A stretch of 12,315 nucleotides of DNA from Lentisphaeria bacterium UBA1829 (lineage in GTDB: Bacteria > Verrucomicrobiota > Lentisphaeria > Victivallales > UBA1829), in contig DDJH01000084.1 of the NCBI GenBank assembly GCA_002338895.1, positions 2,072 to 14,386 of the forward strand. Direction: 5' to 3'. Made by a program: the position numbers and the translations under genes. The notes under the pieces are model-generated. The model searched no databases. It was not told the DNA's origin and saw only the letters and a list, made by a program, of their open reading frames with translations. This document shows positions 1 to 9,300 of this stretch, one piece after another (positions within the stretch are counted from its first letter, which is position 1; every line of letters begins with the position of its first letter).

Positions 1-2669
1 TTGACCGCCAGACGGCCGAAGTCCGGCGTCTGGACCGTTCCCGGCGTCCGATCAGCACGTTTTCCGGCGCGGCGGGGTGGCAGAGCTACGGACGCAACAA
101 GCTGGACACCGATGTGCTTGATTTCCACAACTACACCTCTCTGTACGGGGCGTGGACCGGAATGCCGGATGTGTTCCGGAAGATTCAAACGGGACTGGAA
201 GAAATTTACGGACCCGATTTTCCGCAGGCGCTGGTGGCCTGGGAGAATGTCGGATTTTCCTGGGGGGCGCGTCCGGACCCCGCCTTCCGCCGCGGCGACC
301 GGAAGCTCTATGCGGCGCAGATGAGGAAACCGACCAGCTGGGGCATGCCGAACGGAGTCGGTTTTGTGGGGAGCTCCCCGCTGTTCAAGGCGTTATCTCC
401 GGGATTCGGCGAATGGGCGCAGACCAGATTCGGACATCGGATCTTCGAATATTACCGCCGCAATCCGGATTACGCGGGCTTTTCGCCCTGGTTCAATCCG
501 ATTCCGGCGTCGACGCTCTGGACGCAGCGGGTCTATCCCTCGCTCTGCGACCGGAACAACCTGTTCCCGCACAATCTGTTCTCCGGCGAGACAACGCAGT
601 GGAATCTGCGCATTGCCAACGACGGCTCGGAGACCTTCCGGAATGTGAGTCTGGAACTCTCGCTGTTCGACGGCGAACGGGAACAGCCATTCGCCCGTCT
701 CCCGATCCCCGAACTGCCGGCGCACGGAGCATGGGCGAAACCGTATTCGCTCACTCTTCCGAAACTCTCCGGTTCGGGGTTCCGGCAGCTCCGCCTGGCG
801 CTGAAGCAGGGAGAACGCCGGATCGGACAGAATTTCTATGATCTGTTTCTGGCAGACCGCGCGGAACTGGAAGGACCGCTTTCCGCCGCGCGGGCGGTTC
901 GGATTCTGGATACCGGGGCGGCGGGAAATGTCCGGGAACTGGCAGACATTCTGACGCGTCTGCGGATTCCGTTTGAGAAGATCTCCTCGATCGGCCGGGC
1001 GCCGGCGGGCAGTGTCGTGATCGTCCCCCCGGAGATCCGGGAGGAGCAGACTCTGAATCTGAACGGAAGCGAAATTACGGAATGGATTCAGCGGAAACAG
1101 GGAACACTTCTGGTCCTGGAGCAGAGGAATCCCCGTTCGATCTATCCGGGCGACCGCCGCCTGACCGCGGACAGCGTCGCATATACGGATATGGTTCTTC
1201 CCGCTCATCCGATTTTCCGGGGGATGGAGTATCGGAATCTGGAATCCTGGAACAATCCGGATCACGCCTATGTGGTGGATTTCAGTTTCATGCCGTATTC
1301 CGAAGAGGCGCTGGCGGTGAAGGGACCGCGTTTTTCGCACAGCAACGTCGGCTGTTCGCTTGTGGAGCTGCGCAGCGGCGGCGGACGGATGATCTTCTCT
1401 CAGCTGAATGCGGTTCGCTGTGCTCCGGTCGATCCCTCCGCATCGCTGTATCTGCGGAACCTTCTGGCCTATGCGACGGGGAAGGAATATGAGAAGGATA
1501 CTCCGGAGCTGGATCTGGAGAAGAACCGGGAATACCGCATTTCGGAGAAACGGGCCGTTTCCGTCGATCTTTCCGCATCCGCGAACCGCTCGTTCCGGGA
1601 CGACGTCTCCAACGACGGCAAAGGCGGCTGGACCGATGAAGGGGAGAACGACTTCCGCACCATGCCGCTCGGCAATCTCCGGGCGGCCGGGATTCCGTTC
1701 CACATTCTGGATCCGGAAAAGAATCATGGGAAATCGTGTCTGGTGGTCCGGGGGACGGTCCGTCCGCACCTTCCCGCCGCGATCCGCGGGATCCGGATCG
1801 GCAGAAAGTTTTCGAGGATCTTTTTCCTCCACACGAGCACCTGGGGCGGCAACAATCAGGCGGGCAGCTACCGCTTCCATTATGCGGACGGTTCGGTGGA
1901 GAACTGTCCGCTGATCGGCGGCTGGAACATCGGCGACTGGTGGAACGTCTTTTCCCTCCCCTCCGCCCGGATCGGACTCCAGCGGGAAAATCCGAAGGGG
2001 CAGAAGGTCGCCTGCTACGTCACGGAATGGGAGAATCCGAAACCGGAAGTGGAGATCGCATCAATGGACTTTCTTTCGCTCTCCGCCTCCCGCGAAGGGG
2101 AGATCGACTGGAATCCGGAAAACGCGGCGATTCCGGTGCTGATCGCCGTCACCGGGGAGGAGACCAACCCGAACCGTCTGAAGCTGACCGGGAAAGCGGA
2201 CTTTCTGACGGCCCGGGGCATCCGGGAAGTTCAGTCGAAGGTTTCGGGAGAAGTGAAGATCCGGAAAGAGAAGGAGGATGTTTGTCTGGAGGTCTTTTTC
2301 CCGTCGTATCAGGGCAGCAACGTTCCGGGCGCGTGGATCGGATTCCGGAAGGAGGGAGTGCGCGGACCGTATGAGTCGCTGACCTGCGAGATCCGGAGCC
2401 GCGACGGAGGCGCTCTGCAGCTTCGTCTTCCCGGAGAAAAGTGGAAGGACTTCTGGACGGCGTATCTGAATGTTCCCGGCGATGGAAAGTGGCATTCCTT
2501 CCGTCTGTTTTTCGACCGGGATTTCCAGAGTTTCCGCGGGAACGGGAAAAATCCGATTGATTTCACACGCATCCGTCCGGAACTGTTCCTCTTTTCGCGT
2601 CCGAAATTCAAATTGGAAGGAGACGTTCCGGCGCACACCTTTGAGATCCGGAATGTGGTTCTAGAATAA
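1..2669 (+). CDS. Multidomain glycoside-hydrolase-like protein, 5' end outside window
   Basis: Partial gene; the first full codon in frame is at base 3 and the frame is open to the left edge, giving 888 visible residues. A GTG at base 114 is not a credible start because upstream codons in the same frame encode similar protein. Visible parts in order: the end of a TIM-barrel-like catalytic domain (about residues 1-180, motifs DFHNY and AWENVGFSWG), a beta-sandwich (about 185-290), a class I glutamine-amidotransferase-like fold as found in some beta-galactosidase-type enzymes (about 295-495), a module with DDVSNDGKGGWTDEGENDF (about 515-700), and a terminal jelly-roll-like domain (about 740-888). 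The Glu of AWEN (codon 243-245) sits where a GH2-like nucleophile could be, but this is inferred. It probably acts on an extracellular glycan; substrate and GH family cannot be read from this fragment. The sialate-esterase gene follows 16 bp downstream, suggesting an operon. Confidence 0.8.
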   Translation, partial: DRQTAEVRRLDRSRRPISTFSGAAGWQSYGRNKLDTDVLDFHNYTSLYGAWTGMPDVFRKIQTGLEEIYGPDFPQALVAWENVGFSWGARPDPAFRRGDRKLYAAQMRKPTSWGMPNGVGFVGSSPLFKALSPGFGEWAQTRFGHRIFEYYRRNPDYAGFSPWFNPIPASTLWTQRVYPSLCDRNNLFPHNLFSGETTQWNLRIANDGSETFRNVSLELSLFDGEREQPFARLPIPELPAHGAWAKPYSLTLPKLSGSGFRQLRLALKQGERRIGQNFYDLFLADRAELEGPLSAARAVRILDTGAAGNVRELADILTRLRIPFEKISSIGRAPAGSVVIVPPEIREEQTLNLNGSEITEWIQRKQGTLLVLEQRNPRSIYPGDRRLTADSVAYTDMVLPAHPIFRGMEYRNLESWNNPDHAYVVDFSFMPYSEEALAVKGPRFSHSNVGCSLVELRSGGGRMIFSQLNAVRCAPVDPSASLYLRNLLAYATGKEYEKDTPELDLEKNREYRISEKRAVSVDLSASANRSFRDDVSNDGKGGWTDEGENDFRTMPLGNLRAAGIPFHILDPEKNHGKSCLVVRGTVRPHLPAAIRGIRIGRKFSRIFFLHTSTWGGNNQAGSYRFHYADGSVENCPLIGGWNIGDWWNVFSLPSARIGLQRENPKGQKVACYVTEWENPKPEVEIASMDFLSLSASREGEIDWNPENAAIPVLIAVTGEETNPNRLKLTGKADFLTARGIREVQSKVSGEVKIRKEKEDVCLEVFFPSYQGSNVPGAWIGFRKEGVRGPYESLTCEIRSRDGGALQLRLPGEKWKDFWTAYLNVPGDGKWHSFRLFFDRDFQSFRGNGKNPIDFTRIRPELFLFSRPKFKLEGDVPAHTFEIRNVVLE

Positions 2670-2673
2670 GAGA

Positions 2674-2678
2674 AAGGA
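2674..2678 (+). promoter_or_regulatory. Shine-Dalgarno site of the esterase gene
   Basis: AAGGA lies 7 nt before the ATG at 2686, inside the 16 bp gap after the upstream stop codon. It fixes the esterase start and supports co-transcription with the upstream gene. Confidence 0.75.
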
Positions 2679-2685
2679 AAAAACG

Positions 2686-4278
2686 ATGAAATTCTATCGG
2701 AATCCGACCTTTGCATTCGGCCTTCTGGCGCTTCTGACCGCGGCCGGTCCGCTTGCGGCGGAGATTTCCGTTTCGGAAATTTTTCAGAATCAGATGGTGC
2801 TTCAGCGGGATGTGGAACATCCGGTCTGGGGCTGGGGAGAACCCGGGGAGAATGTGAACGTCGAATTTGCGGGGCAGAAAGTCTCCGCGCAGACGGGAAA
2901 AGACGGACGCTGGGAAGTGCGTCTGGCCCCGCTGAAGGCCTCCGCCACAGGACGGACTCTGACCATTTCCGGTGCGAAGAACCGTATCCGTTTCGGCAAC
3001 GTTCTGGTCGGGGATGTCTGGCTGTGCTCCGGCCAGTCGAACATGGAAATGCCGTTCAAATGGGGCGTCATCGGCGGAGAGGAGGCGCGGCGGGAGACGG
3101 AAAAGTTTCCGCAGATCCGGTTCATGCGTTTTCTGAAGCTCAAAACATTCTACCCGCTGGAACACAGTCACAACACCGGCTGGAAAATCTGCAACAAGGA
3201 CAATCTTCAGTACGTTTCAGCCGTTGCCTACTTCTTTGCCCGGGAAATCTGCCGGGAGACCGGAATCCCCATTGGACTTCTGGGCAACAACTGGAGCGGC
3301 TGCTACATCGAACCGTACCTCTCTCTGGAGAGTCTGGAACAGATTCCGGAGCTGAAAACGTTTGCGGATTTTGTCCATCAGGTCCGCGCCCGGGATACGG
3401 AACGGGATTTTCAGGCGCTGAAGCAGTGGGTCGCGGATTCGGAAGTCCGCAGAGAGGCGGGACTGCCGCTCCGGAATCCGCCGCTCGTGTTTGATCCGGA
3501 CCACCTGCGCGACAAACGCTATGTCAGCATCACCACGCAGTACAACGCCATGATCGCCCCGATCACCCGGTTCCCGATCCGCGGCTGCATCTGGTATCAG
3601 GGCGAATCGAATGCGAACGCGGGCGAAGGCGTTGAATATTTTCATAAGATGCGGGCGCTGATTCATGGCTGGAGATCGGCCTGGAAACAGGAGTTTCCGT
3701 TCTATTTCGTCCAGCTCTCCTCCTTCGGGAAGGTGGAGGAGAAACCGGAAGGCGAATTCACCTGGAGTTCCGTCCGGGAGATGCAGAGCCGGGCGCTGGA
3801 GCTTCCGAAAACCGGAATGGCGGTCACGATCGACATCGGCGATTCGGGCAACATCCATCCGGGGAACAAACTGGACGTCGGGAAACGGCTGGCACTCTGG
3901 GCCCTGAAAAACGAATACGGGAAGACAAATCTCTGTCCGTCCGGCCCGCTCTATCGAGATATGCGGAAGGAAAAAGGCGGCATCCGCATCCGTTCTCATT
4001 ATGCGCAATCCGGCCTGATGGTCGGAGAAAAGAAGGGGATTGCCCCCGTGCGGGAGGTTCCGGGAGGCAGACTGAAGCAGTTTGCCATCGCGGGAGCCGA
4101 CCGGAAATGGTACTGGGCGGATGCAAGAATCGAGGGATCGGATGTTTTTGTATCCTCTCCGCACGTCCCCGATCCGGTGGCGGTGCGCTACGCCTTCCGC
4201 AAGAATCCGCAGGGAGCGAATCTCTACAACCGGGAGGGACTTCCCGCATCGCCGTTCCGAACCGATTCGTGGGAGTAG
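2686..4278 (+). CDS. Secreted sialate O-acetylesterase family (SGNH) esterase
   Basis: A 530-residue carbohydrate esterase of the SASA/SIAE type, expected to remove O-acetyl groups from glycans. Residues 1-24 are a signal peptide (hydrophobic FGLLALL, likely cut after LAA), so it acts outside the cytoplasmic membrane. An N-terminal beta domain follows (about 25-105), with the family opening MVLQR...PVWGWGEPGE. The SGNH core has the nucleophile block CSGQSNMEMPF with catalytic Ser118, GNNWSG (200-205), GCIWYQGESN (300-309), and the DIGDSGNIHP block with His391 and nearby Asp386 as triad candidates. A beta-rich C-terminal region follows to the stop, so the protein looks complete and active. Family names overstate specificity: members also deacetylate xylan, pectin and other plant or algal glycans, so sialic acid as substrate is not shown. 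Its position between a glycosidase-like gene and an alpha/alpha-barrel gene suggests an accessory role on the same polysaccharide. Confidence 0.93.
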   Translation: MKFYRNPTFAFGLLALLTAAGPLAAEISVSEIFQNQMVLQRDVEHPVWGWGEPGENVNVEFAGQKVSAQTGKDGRWEVRLAPLKASATGRTLTISGAKNRIRFGNVLVGDVWLCSGQSNMEMPFKWGVIGGEEARRETEKFPQIRFMRFLKLKTFYPLEHSHNTGWKICNKDNLQYVSAVAYFFAREICRETGIPIGLLGNNWSGCYIEPYLSLESLEQIPELKTFADFVHQVRARDTERDFQALKQWVADSEVRREAGLPLRNPPLVFDPDHLRDKRYVSITTQYNAMIAPITRFPIRGCIWYQGESNANAGEGVEYFHKMRALIHGWRSAWKQEFPFYFVQLSSFGKVEEKPEGEFTWSSVREMQSRALELPKTGMAVTIDIGDSGNIHPGNKLDVGKRLALWALKNEYGKTNLCPSGPLYRDMRKEKGGIRIRSHYAQSGLMVGEKKGIAPVREVPGGRLKQFAIAGADRKWYWADARIEGSDVFVSSPHVPDPVAVRYAFRKNPQGANLYNREGLPASPFRTDSWE

Positions 4279-4335
4279 GACGGCAACGCCATTCCGACAC
4301 AAACGCACGAAACTGTACATGGATCACAAGACCTT

Positions 4336-5586
4336 ATGAATGAAGCATTTCTTTCCTCTCTGAATTCTGCATGGGAGCAAATGACCCGTTATCTGTTTTG
4401 CGAACAGAGTCATCTGATCTACGACGCACTATCCTCCCTGGATGAACACCGCTTCGATTTTCTTCCGCTTCCGGAGGAGATCCGGCGCGGATTCCCGAAC
4501 AACAAAGGCTACTCGACCGGCATGGAGGACAGCATGATCAATGCCGGCATGGCGATGGACATCTGCATTCTGCGCGCAGAACTGTTTCCGGAAACGCGTG
4601 GAGAATGCGCGGCATTTGCCGGGAAACTCCTGAAAGGCATGGAGCTGTGCGCAACGGTGCATGGACGGAACGGTTATATCGTCCGCAGTGTCTCCCATCG
4701 TGACGGGAAGAGCTGCTATCCCTGCTCCTCGCGGGATCAGATGACCTTCTGGGTCTGGGGGCTCTGGCGGTATTTCCAGTCCGATTTTGCCACCCGCGCG
4801 GAACGGGAGAAGATTGCGGAACTGGTGGTCATGCTCGCCGAACGGGGAGAAAAAGAGATTGTGCCGGAAAACAACTGGAGCTTTCTGACTCTGGATGGAG
4901 TTCCGGATCGTCTCAATCAGATGGATCATGTTCAAGTTCACGAAGTTCTGCGGCTTCCGATGTTCTATCGGGCCGCGTTTGCGCTGACCGGGGACCGGCA
5001 CTGGGAAAGCTGTTACGACCGTCTTCTGCCCCGCGCGCTCTCGGAAGCGGGAGGATCGAAACCGTGGTGGAATCATTTTGAGCTTTCGCAGTTTCTTCTG
5101 AGTCTCTCCCTGTGCGAGGAGCTGGATCCCCGCCCGGAGTTTGTCCGGATCGCACGGGTCATTGCGAAAATTGCGCAGCAACACCTTGAAAAGGAAGCAC
5201 TTCCACATCTTGAACAGTGGAAGGACACCTGGTCGATTCCGGCGATCTGCTGGAAGGATTCCAAGAGGATTGTTCTGATGAAACAGGAGGACGGAAGCGT
5301 GATCGGCAGAGATGGGCGTCTGGATCTCCGGACACGTCAGGATCCCGGATTTGCGGAACGGCTGGATCTTGTCCGGATTCCCGGCAATCTGATGACCGGG
5401 ATTCTTCTTGCGCCGGAATATCCGGTCGAATCGGCTCTTTTGGAGCGTTTTGCACAGGATTTCCTTCTTCCGGACTATTCCGGGATCTATTCCTGTGCAA
5501 CGGTCAACATGCTCTATGCGGCACTTCTTCTGCTTCGGGAGATCCGGCAGAGAAACGGAACGCTTCCAAAGCAGAAGCACTTGTAA
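4336..5586 (+). CDS. Probable alpha/alpha-barrel (six-hairpin-like) protein, function unknown
   Basis: A 416-residue protein not confidently assigned to a named family. It has no signal peptide or membrane segment, so it is probably cytoplasmic. The pattern of repeated amphipathic helices with conserved-looking aromatic and acidic motifs resembles alpha/alpha-toroid glycosidases and epimerases: GYSTGMEDSMINAG (about 58-71), SSRDQMTFWVWGLWRY (about 131-146), HVQVHEVLRLPMFYRAAF (about 198-215) and PWWNHFELSQF (about 243-253). Acidic candidates for catalysis are E64, D65 and D134; this is inference. If it follows its neighbours, it may process oligosaccharides imported after extracellular cleavage. 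The start is uncertain: only a weak GGA at 4321-4323, 12 nt upstream, serves as Shine-Dalgarno. A second in-frame ATG at 4381 has GGGAG only 3 nt before it. The gap to the esterase stop is 57 bp, consistent with an operon. Its stop is 9 bp from that of the convergent pseudopilin gene. Confidence 0.8.
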   Translation: MNEAFLSSLNSAWEQMTRYLFCEQSHLIYDALSSLDEHRFDFLPLPEEIRRGFPNNKGYSTGMEDSMINAGMAMDICILRAELFPETRGECAAFAGKLLKGMELCATVHGRNGYIVRSVSHRDGKSCYPCSSRDQMTFWVWGLWRYFQSDFATRAEREKIAELVVMLAERGEKEIVPENNWSFLTLDGVPDRLNQMDHVQVHEVLRLPMFYRAAFALTGDRHWESCYDRLLPRALSEAGGSKPWWNHFELSQFLLSLSLCEELDPRPEFVRIARVIAKIAQQHLEKEALPHLEQWKDTWSIPAICWKDSKRIVLMKQEDGSVIGRDGRLDLRTRQDPGFAERLDLVRIPGNLMTGILLAPEYPVESALLERFAQDFLLPDYSGIYSCATVNMLYAALLLLREIRQRNGTLPKQKHL

Positions 5587-5595
5587 AACAAAGGC

Positions 5596-6312
5596 TTATG
5601 GAACATATCTCCAATCCGTCCATTCCTGACCGAGATTCCGGAACGCGTGAACGGCGCCGTCGGCGCGGGCGGTAAACTCCACGTTTCCATGCTGTCCGGA
5701 ACCCATATAGTCGGCATGACTCCTGCTCAGTTTATCCACCCGGCCATCGACGATTCCGACGGCGGAAGTCAGATAGGATTCCGTACTGAGTTTCCCGCAG
5801 AAACTCAGCTTTGCAGAGCCATACAGGCGGGAAAGACGCGCTGACAGATTCTGTGTCGGCGAAACCAGGGAATTGCTGACCCACCAGACACTTCGACTCT
5901 GATCCGCCCAGCTGGCAAGATACCCCGCGGTAATTCCGTAAGAATGGTAATAATAAAAAAAGTTTCCGCCGGCGGGCGCAGGGAGGATTCCCTGAATGCC
6001 CGGGCAGAAGAGGACCCCTCCGGCGGAAGTCCTCCTGTGACCGTTTGGTCCGAGCCCCCAGTAGGAGTTCAGCAGACCATCCGTAATCATGGGGCGGGGA
6101 TTGTCCGTTCCCTTGATCGGCAGGAAATCATCGTTGTCGCCGGCGTATGCGATCACGCCCTGCACGAATTGCCGGAGATTGCTTTTGCAGGCCGCCCCTC
6201 TTGCCTTGAAGCGAGCCTGATTCAACGCGGGCAGAAGCATGGCGACAAGGATCGCGATGATCGCAATCACGATGAGGAGCTCCACAAGAGTAAACGATCT
6301 GCTTTTCATCAT
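5596..6312 (-). CDS. Type II secretion-type pseudopilin with H-X9-DG C-terminal motif
   Basis: A 238-residue prepilin-like protein. It has a short basic leader (MMKSRS), then FTLVELL and a hydrophobic helix to about residue 30, as in class III signal peptides processed by prepilin peptidase; Glu at mature position +5 is present. The residue before the cut is Ser6 rather than the usual Gly. The stalk continues as [19 protein letters not shown], then a globular part with GGVLFCPG (98-105). At the C-terminus [12 protein letters not shown] (208-219) gives His208, nine residues, then Asp218-Gly219, matching the H-X9-DG family typical of Planctomycetes and Lentisphaerota. It should sit in the inner membrane and assemble into, or dock on, a pseudopilus. 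The start is chosen at 6312 because AAGGA lies 7 nt upstream; the longer open frame reaches into the preceding gene and has no such site. It lies 29 bp after the giant LamG protein, probably in the same operon. Confidence 0.93.
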   Translation of the reverse strand: MMKSRSFTLVELLIVIAIIAILVAMLLPALNQARFKARGAACKSNLRQFVQGVIAYAGDNDDFLPIKGTDNPRPMITDGLLNSYWGLGPNGHRRTSAGGVLFCPGIQGILPAPAGGNFFYYYHSYGITAGYLASWADQSRSVWWVSNSLVSPTQNLSARLSRLYGSAKLSFCGKLSTESYLTSAVGIVDGRVDKLSRSHADYMGSGQHGNVEFTARADGAVHAFRNLGQEWTDWRYVP

Positions 6313-6319
6313 AAGTCCA

Positions 6320-6324
6320 TCCTT
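6320..6324 (-). promoter_or_regulatory. Shine-Dalgarno site of the pseudopilin gene
   Basis: AAGGA on the minus strand, 7 nt before the ATG at 6312. It decides the start in favour of the MMKSRSF leader. A second ATG directly follows at 6309, so the leader may be one residue shorter. Confidence 0.7.
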
Positions 6325-6341
6325 TTCAACAAACAGGGAAT

Positions 6342-9300
6342 TTATTTTGCCACTCCGTTCCGATCGGAAAAAATCAGATCCGGCCACGTCCCCGGCCTCT
6401 TGTACGGGAAGATTCGGGGAGAGGTCACCATCCGCTGCAAAGAGTCCTCCGCAACGACCCGGTTGTTCACCATCACGCATAATCCGAGGGAATTTCCCGC
6501 TTCCAGTCCGACACCCGGAAGCGACTGAGCCGGTATAAACACCTCATACAAGGTCCGTTTGTTCCGATGCGTCATCGCAGAGCGGATGCCATGATTTCTC
6601 CACCCCTCCGGCCGCTTGCAGATCTCCAGTCCGGCCTTTCCGCCGCTTTCACTGACAATGAACTCCAGTTCGTTCCCCAGATACTCGTTGACATCAAAAT
6701 CCGCACTGTTTTCGAAATCCACGAACACCTGCAGGGAATCCACATGGATGGAACGGAGCTTGGGAGTCGGCGGAAAATAGTCCTTGTCCTCGACGGAAAC
6801 CGCGATTGAAATTCCGCTTTCATTCCAGAGATAACCGACCGCATAGTCGTACCGGGTGATGCCCGGCCGATCCACCGTGTGCGTTTTCATCGGGTAGGCT
6901 TTGAACGACCAGTCGGAACCGGGCACCGGAAGCGTTCCGGCATACCGGGCGGATTCCCCTCCGCAGAGATACCGGAACTCCTTCTCCGAGCCATCCGGCA
7001 GACGGAGATTGACCGAGAGAAGGGCGGAGGTTCCCGCCTTCGGTTGTTTTGCGACAGGAATCCGGAACGTCCTCGGAACACCGGTCTGGAAATTGCGGAG
7101 AAGAAGTTCGCTCTTCCCGCTCAGCGCAAGTTCCCCTTCCGTTGTCAGGCGGAGACGGATCTCCCCGGGATCTTCAATCTGCGGAAGAATGGTCAGCTCG
7201 AAACAGTTCTCCCGGGAATTCATGCGTCCGCCGACCTTCAGATTTTCCGTTTTTTCCAGCGCCCCCTCCACCTGTCGATGCAGGAGAATCCGCTGCGCCT
7301 CGGGCCAGTTCCGTTCGGCGATGCAGCGATTCAATGCACGGCTGAACGCGGCAACGGACGAATCGTTCTTCGCTGCGAACTCCAGACGTTTTGCCTCACG
7401 GATGAAGAAGCGGATTCCCTCCGGAGACAAGGTCTGCCGGGAAATTCCCGGAACAAATGCGTCATCGCCTTTGAAGACCCGAAGTCCCTGTCCGGGGAGC
7501 GTGAATTTCACGATTCCCTTCACAGCGGCAAATCGTTCTCCGCTTACGACATCCGTGCACGTTCCTCCGGATTTCATCTCCACGGAAACCGGATAGGGCA
7601 TCCGGTTGACCGCATAAAAATCCTTTCCGTGCACAAAGACCGCCACGCAGTCGCTCTCCTTTGCAAGCGATGTGAAGCGGACAGCCGGGATCCGGCGGAA
7701 AGCCTGATTGAAAAGGCGGTACTGATCGGTCACGCCGCTGTCGGGATTTCCCCACCATCCGATCTGGATTTCATCCACGTCACGGTTCGCAAGCTGACGG
7801 GTCAGCGGGAGAAGGGCCCGGGATGCATTCGGATAGGCGTTGCACCAGGAGAGAAAATGGAGCGGCTTTTTCCGGACGACCCAGTCCGCCGTCGGGAAGA
7901 ACAGTTCCGGGAGGGAGCAATGCCGGCTCGGATAGTTCTCCAAGTTGTTGTGCAGCATCATGTTCAGAGTTCTGTGCGGTGTTCTGGAAAACAGATCGGC
8001 AAAGCGTTTTCCACTGACCAGATACTCCTCGGAGACTTTGCTGGACCGACCATGAACCCGCTGATAATCGGGCCGGATCACCGGGACGATATCCAGACCT
8101 TCGAGCTTCTCCAGCAGAGCCGGATCAAATCCGGCCTCCCGGAGATCGCGTTCCGGAGAGTAGCTTTTCTTCCAACCATTTCCCAGCACGGTGATACAGT
8201 CCGCCCAGAGCTGAAGACGGAGGCGGTTGTTTCCTTTGCGAAGCACCTGAAGGAATTCCGCAGTGACTTCCGCGAGCTTCCGGCAGCGCCATGCGACCCA
8301 CTGTTCCTTCATCTTGCTGGACGTGAGGAACTTCCAGCGGAAATAGAACCGGGTTCCATCCTTCACGTCCGGGACATCGATGCCGGTCTCTTTTTCAAAG
8401 AGGGAGATGGTGTAATCGTCGTATCCGTAATCGAGACTCTTCAGGGAGTGGACTGTTGCGGTATCCCGGAAGGTGATGCCGGCGAACATCGGATTGTCCT
8501 GATAACGGTCGCGGTAGAAGGCCAGAATGTGTTTCATCCCTTCGATATAGCGGGGATGGAAGGGATTCATCAGAGCGTTCCGGTCGATCTGTCCGTTCTT
8601 GTTGACGAGTTCCACCGCGTCCTTTCCCCGGCGGGCGAAGTCGGCGCTGTCTTTGGCCATGCAGGCTTCTCCGCCGATAATTCCGCGGGAGAAGCCGCGG
8701 AAGGGATCCATGCCGAGTCGTCCGTAGAAATGAATCTTCTCCCGTTCAAAGACCCGGGCGAGAGTATCCACGCATCCGTGGATATGTCCCTGCGTTCCGG
8801 GAACTTTCATCGGACGAAGCTGACGGAGCGACTGGTCCGCTCCCGTCCGGTCCCCGTAATACTCCATGAACTGAATCGTCCACAGATTGTACCCCATGTG
8901 ATGCGCATACTCCGCGATGCGTTCGCCCTTCTCCCGCCAGAATTCAAGATCAACTCCTTTATCCTTAAGAAGATACGGCATATTGAACCAGGTGGCGTCC
9001 ATTGTGCAGTCCTCATCCCAGACCCCGATTTTCCGTCCGTCCGGGAGATCGGGCAGTCCGGGCAGCAGATCGCTGTCGACCTCATACACGACCACCTTCG
9101 AAAGCGCACCGCCGCGGTCGGAATACTCCGCACCATAGTTCTCGCAGATCAGCATGACGTCCTCGGAATACGGCACCCATAAAAGACGCTTGGTCTGCAA
9201 TGTGTTCGTGACCGGATGAGCACCGCCCGTGAAAATCCCGGTTCCATTCATCTGTCCGCCGATCACAATGCCGTTCGCCGCGGAATAAAGCGTTACCCCG

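Noticed and set aside
393..1880. A 495-codon open frame on the minus strand
   Set aside because: Antisense to the glycosidase-like gene, Arg-rich and motif-free; a composition shadow.
4429..5580. A 383-codon open frame on the minus strand
   Set aside because: Antisense to the alpha/alpha-barrel gene. Although it is on the same strand as the pseudopilin and just beyond it, it lacks motifs and a ribosome site.
6879..9182. A 767-codon open frame on the plus strand
   Set aside because: It is fully antisense to the giant LamG/CBM9 gene, has no signal, domain motif or ribosome site, and an Arg/Pro/His-rich composition typical of the reverse complement of GC-rich genes.
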